Assembly: GCA_964012875.1 (NCBI GenBank)
Contig: CAXGUU010000057.1
Coordinates: forward strand, 1 to 12,871
Origin: CAXGUU01 sp964012875
GTDB lineage: Bacteria > Pseudomonadota > Gammaproteobacteria > Ga0077536
Reading direction: 5' to 3'
Length of the DNA: 12,871 bases
A model generated the notes under the pieces. The model saw only the letters and a list, made by a program, of their open reading frames with translations, made no database searches and was not told where the DNA came from. The stretch's first letter is position 1, and each line of letters starts with the position of its first letter. The translations under genes and the position numbers were made by a program. Positions 12,869 through 12,871 of the stretch are shown one piece after another.

Positions 12869-12871
12869 ATC

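Overview
The window is a GC-rich, densely packed bacterial chromosome segment. Gene style, strong Shine-Dalgarno sites and protein families point to a Proteobacterium, perhaps a gammaproteobacterium; that assignment is inference and nothing here fixes the genus. No rRNA, tRNA, CRISPR array, insertion sequence or phage gene was seen. The centrepiece is a pair of divergently transcribed N,N-dimethylformamidase (DMFase)-like modules.

Layout, left to right. (1) Positions 2-964 are the 3' two-thirds of an MFS transporter gene cut by the window edge. (2) Positions 965-1282 hold no intact gene, but a fragment resembling the C-terminus of a DUF1801 protein lies at 1083-1235. (3) A 93-codon gene of unknown function (1283-1564) converges on the next unit over a small hairpin. 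(4) Module A on the minus strand reads small subunit (4834-4403), large subunit (4393-1979), then a small accessory gene (1982-1572) joined by an ATGA overlap. (5) A 255-bp AT-richer intergenic region (4835-5089) separates the modules. (6) Module B on the plus strand repeats the order: small subunit (5090-5500), large subunit (5595-7952), accessory gene (8100-8474). Each gene of B is a clear but diverged paralogue of its partner in A. (7) A minus-strand PhyH-type Fe(II)/2-oxoglutarate dioxygenase (9349-8513) is divergent from a GFA-family zinc protein (9445-9843). (8) A leader region with a perfect 8+8 inverted repeat and a possible 27-codon leader ORF precedes a plus-strand pair: a DAO-type FAD oxidoreductase (10001-11344) and a glutamine-synthetase-family ligase (11393-12868).

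How the genes could work together (inference): characterised DMFase hydrolyses N,N-dimethylformamide to dimethylamine and formate with a 2-Tyr-1-carboxylate mononuclear iron centre. The neighbours fit a catabolic island for N-methylated or N-substituted amides and amines: the MFS carrier for uptake or export, the flavoenzyme or dioxygenase for oxidative N-dealkylation, GFA for formaldehyde or a thiol adduct, and the GS-like enzyme to gamma-glutamylate the released amine. The duplicated amidase and the paired, apparently undescribed accessory proteins are the most novel part. A difference at one predicted active-site residue between the two copies suggests they may not share a substrate.
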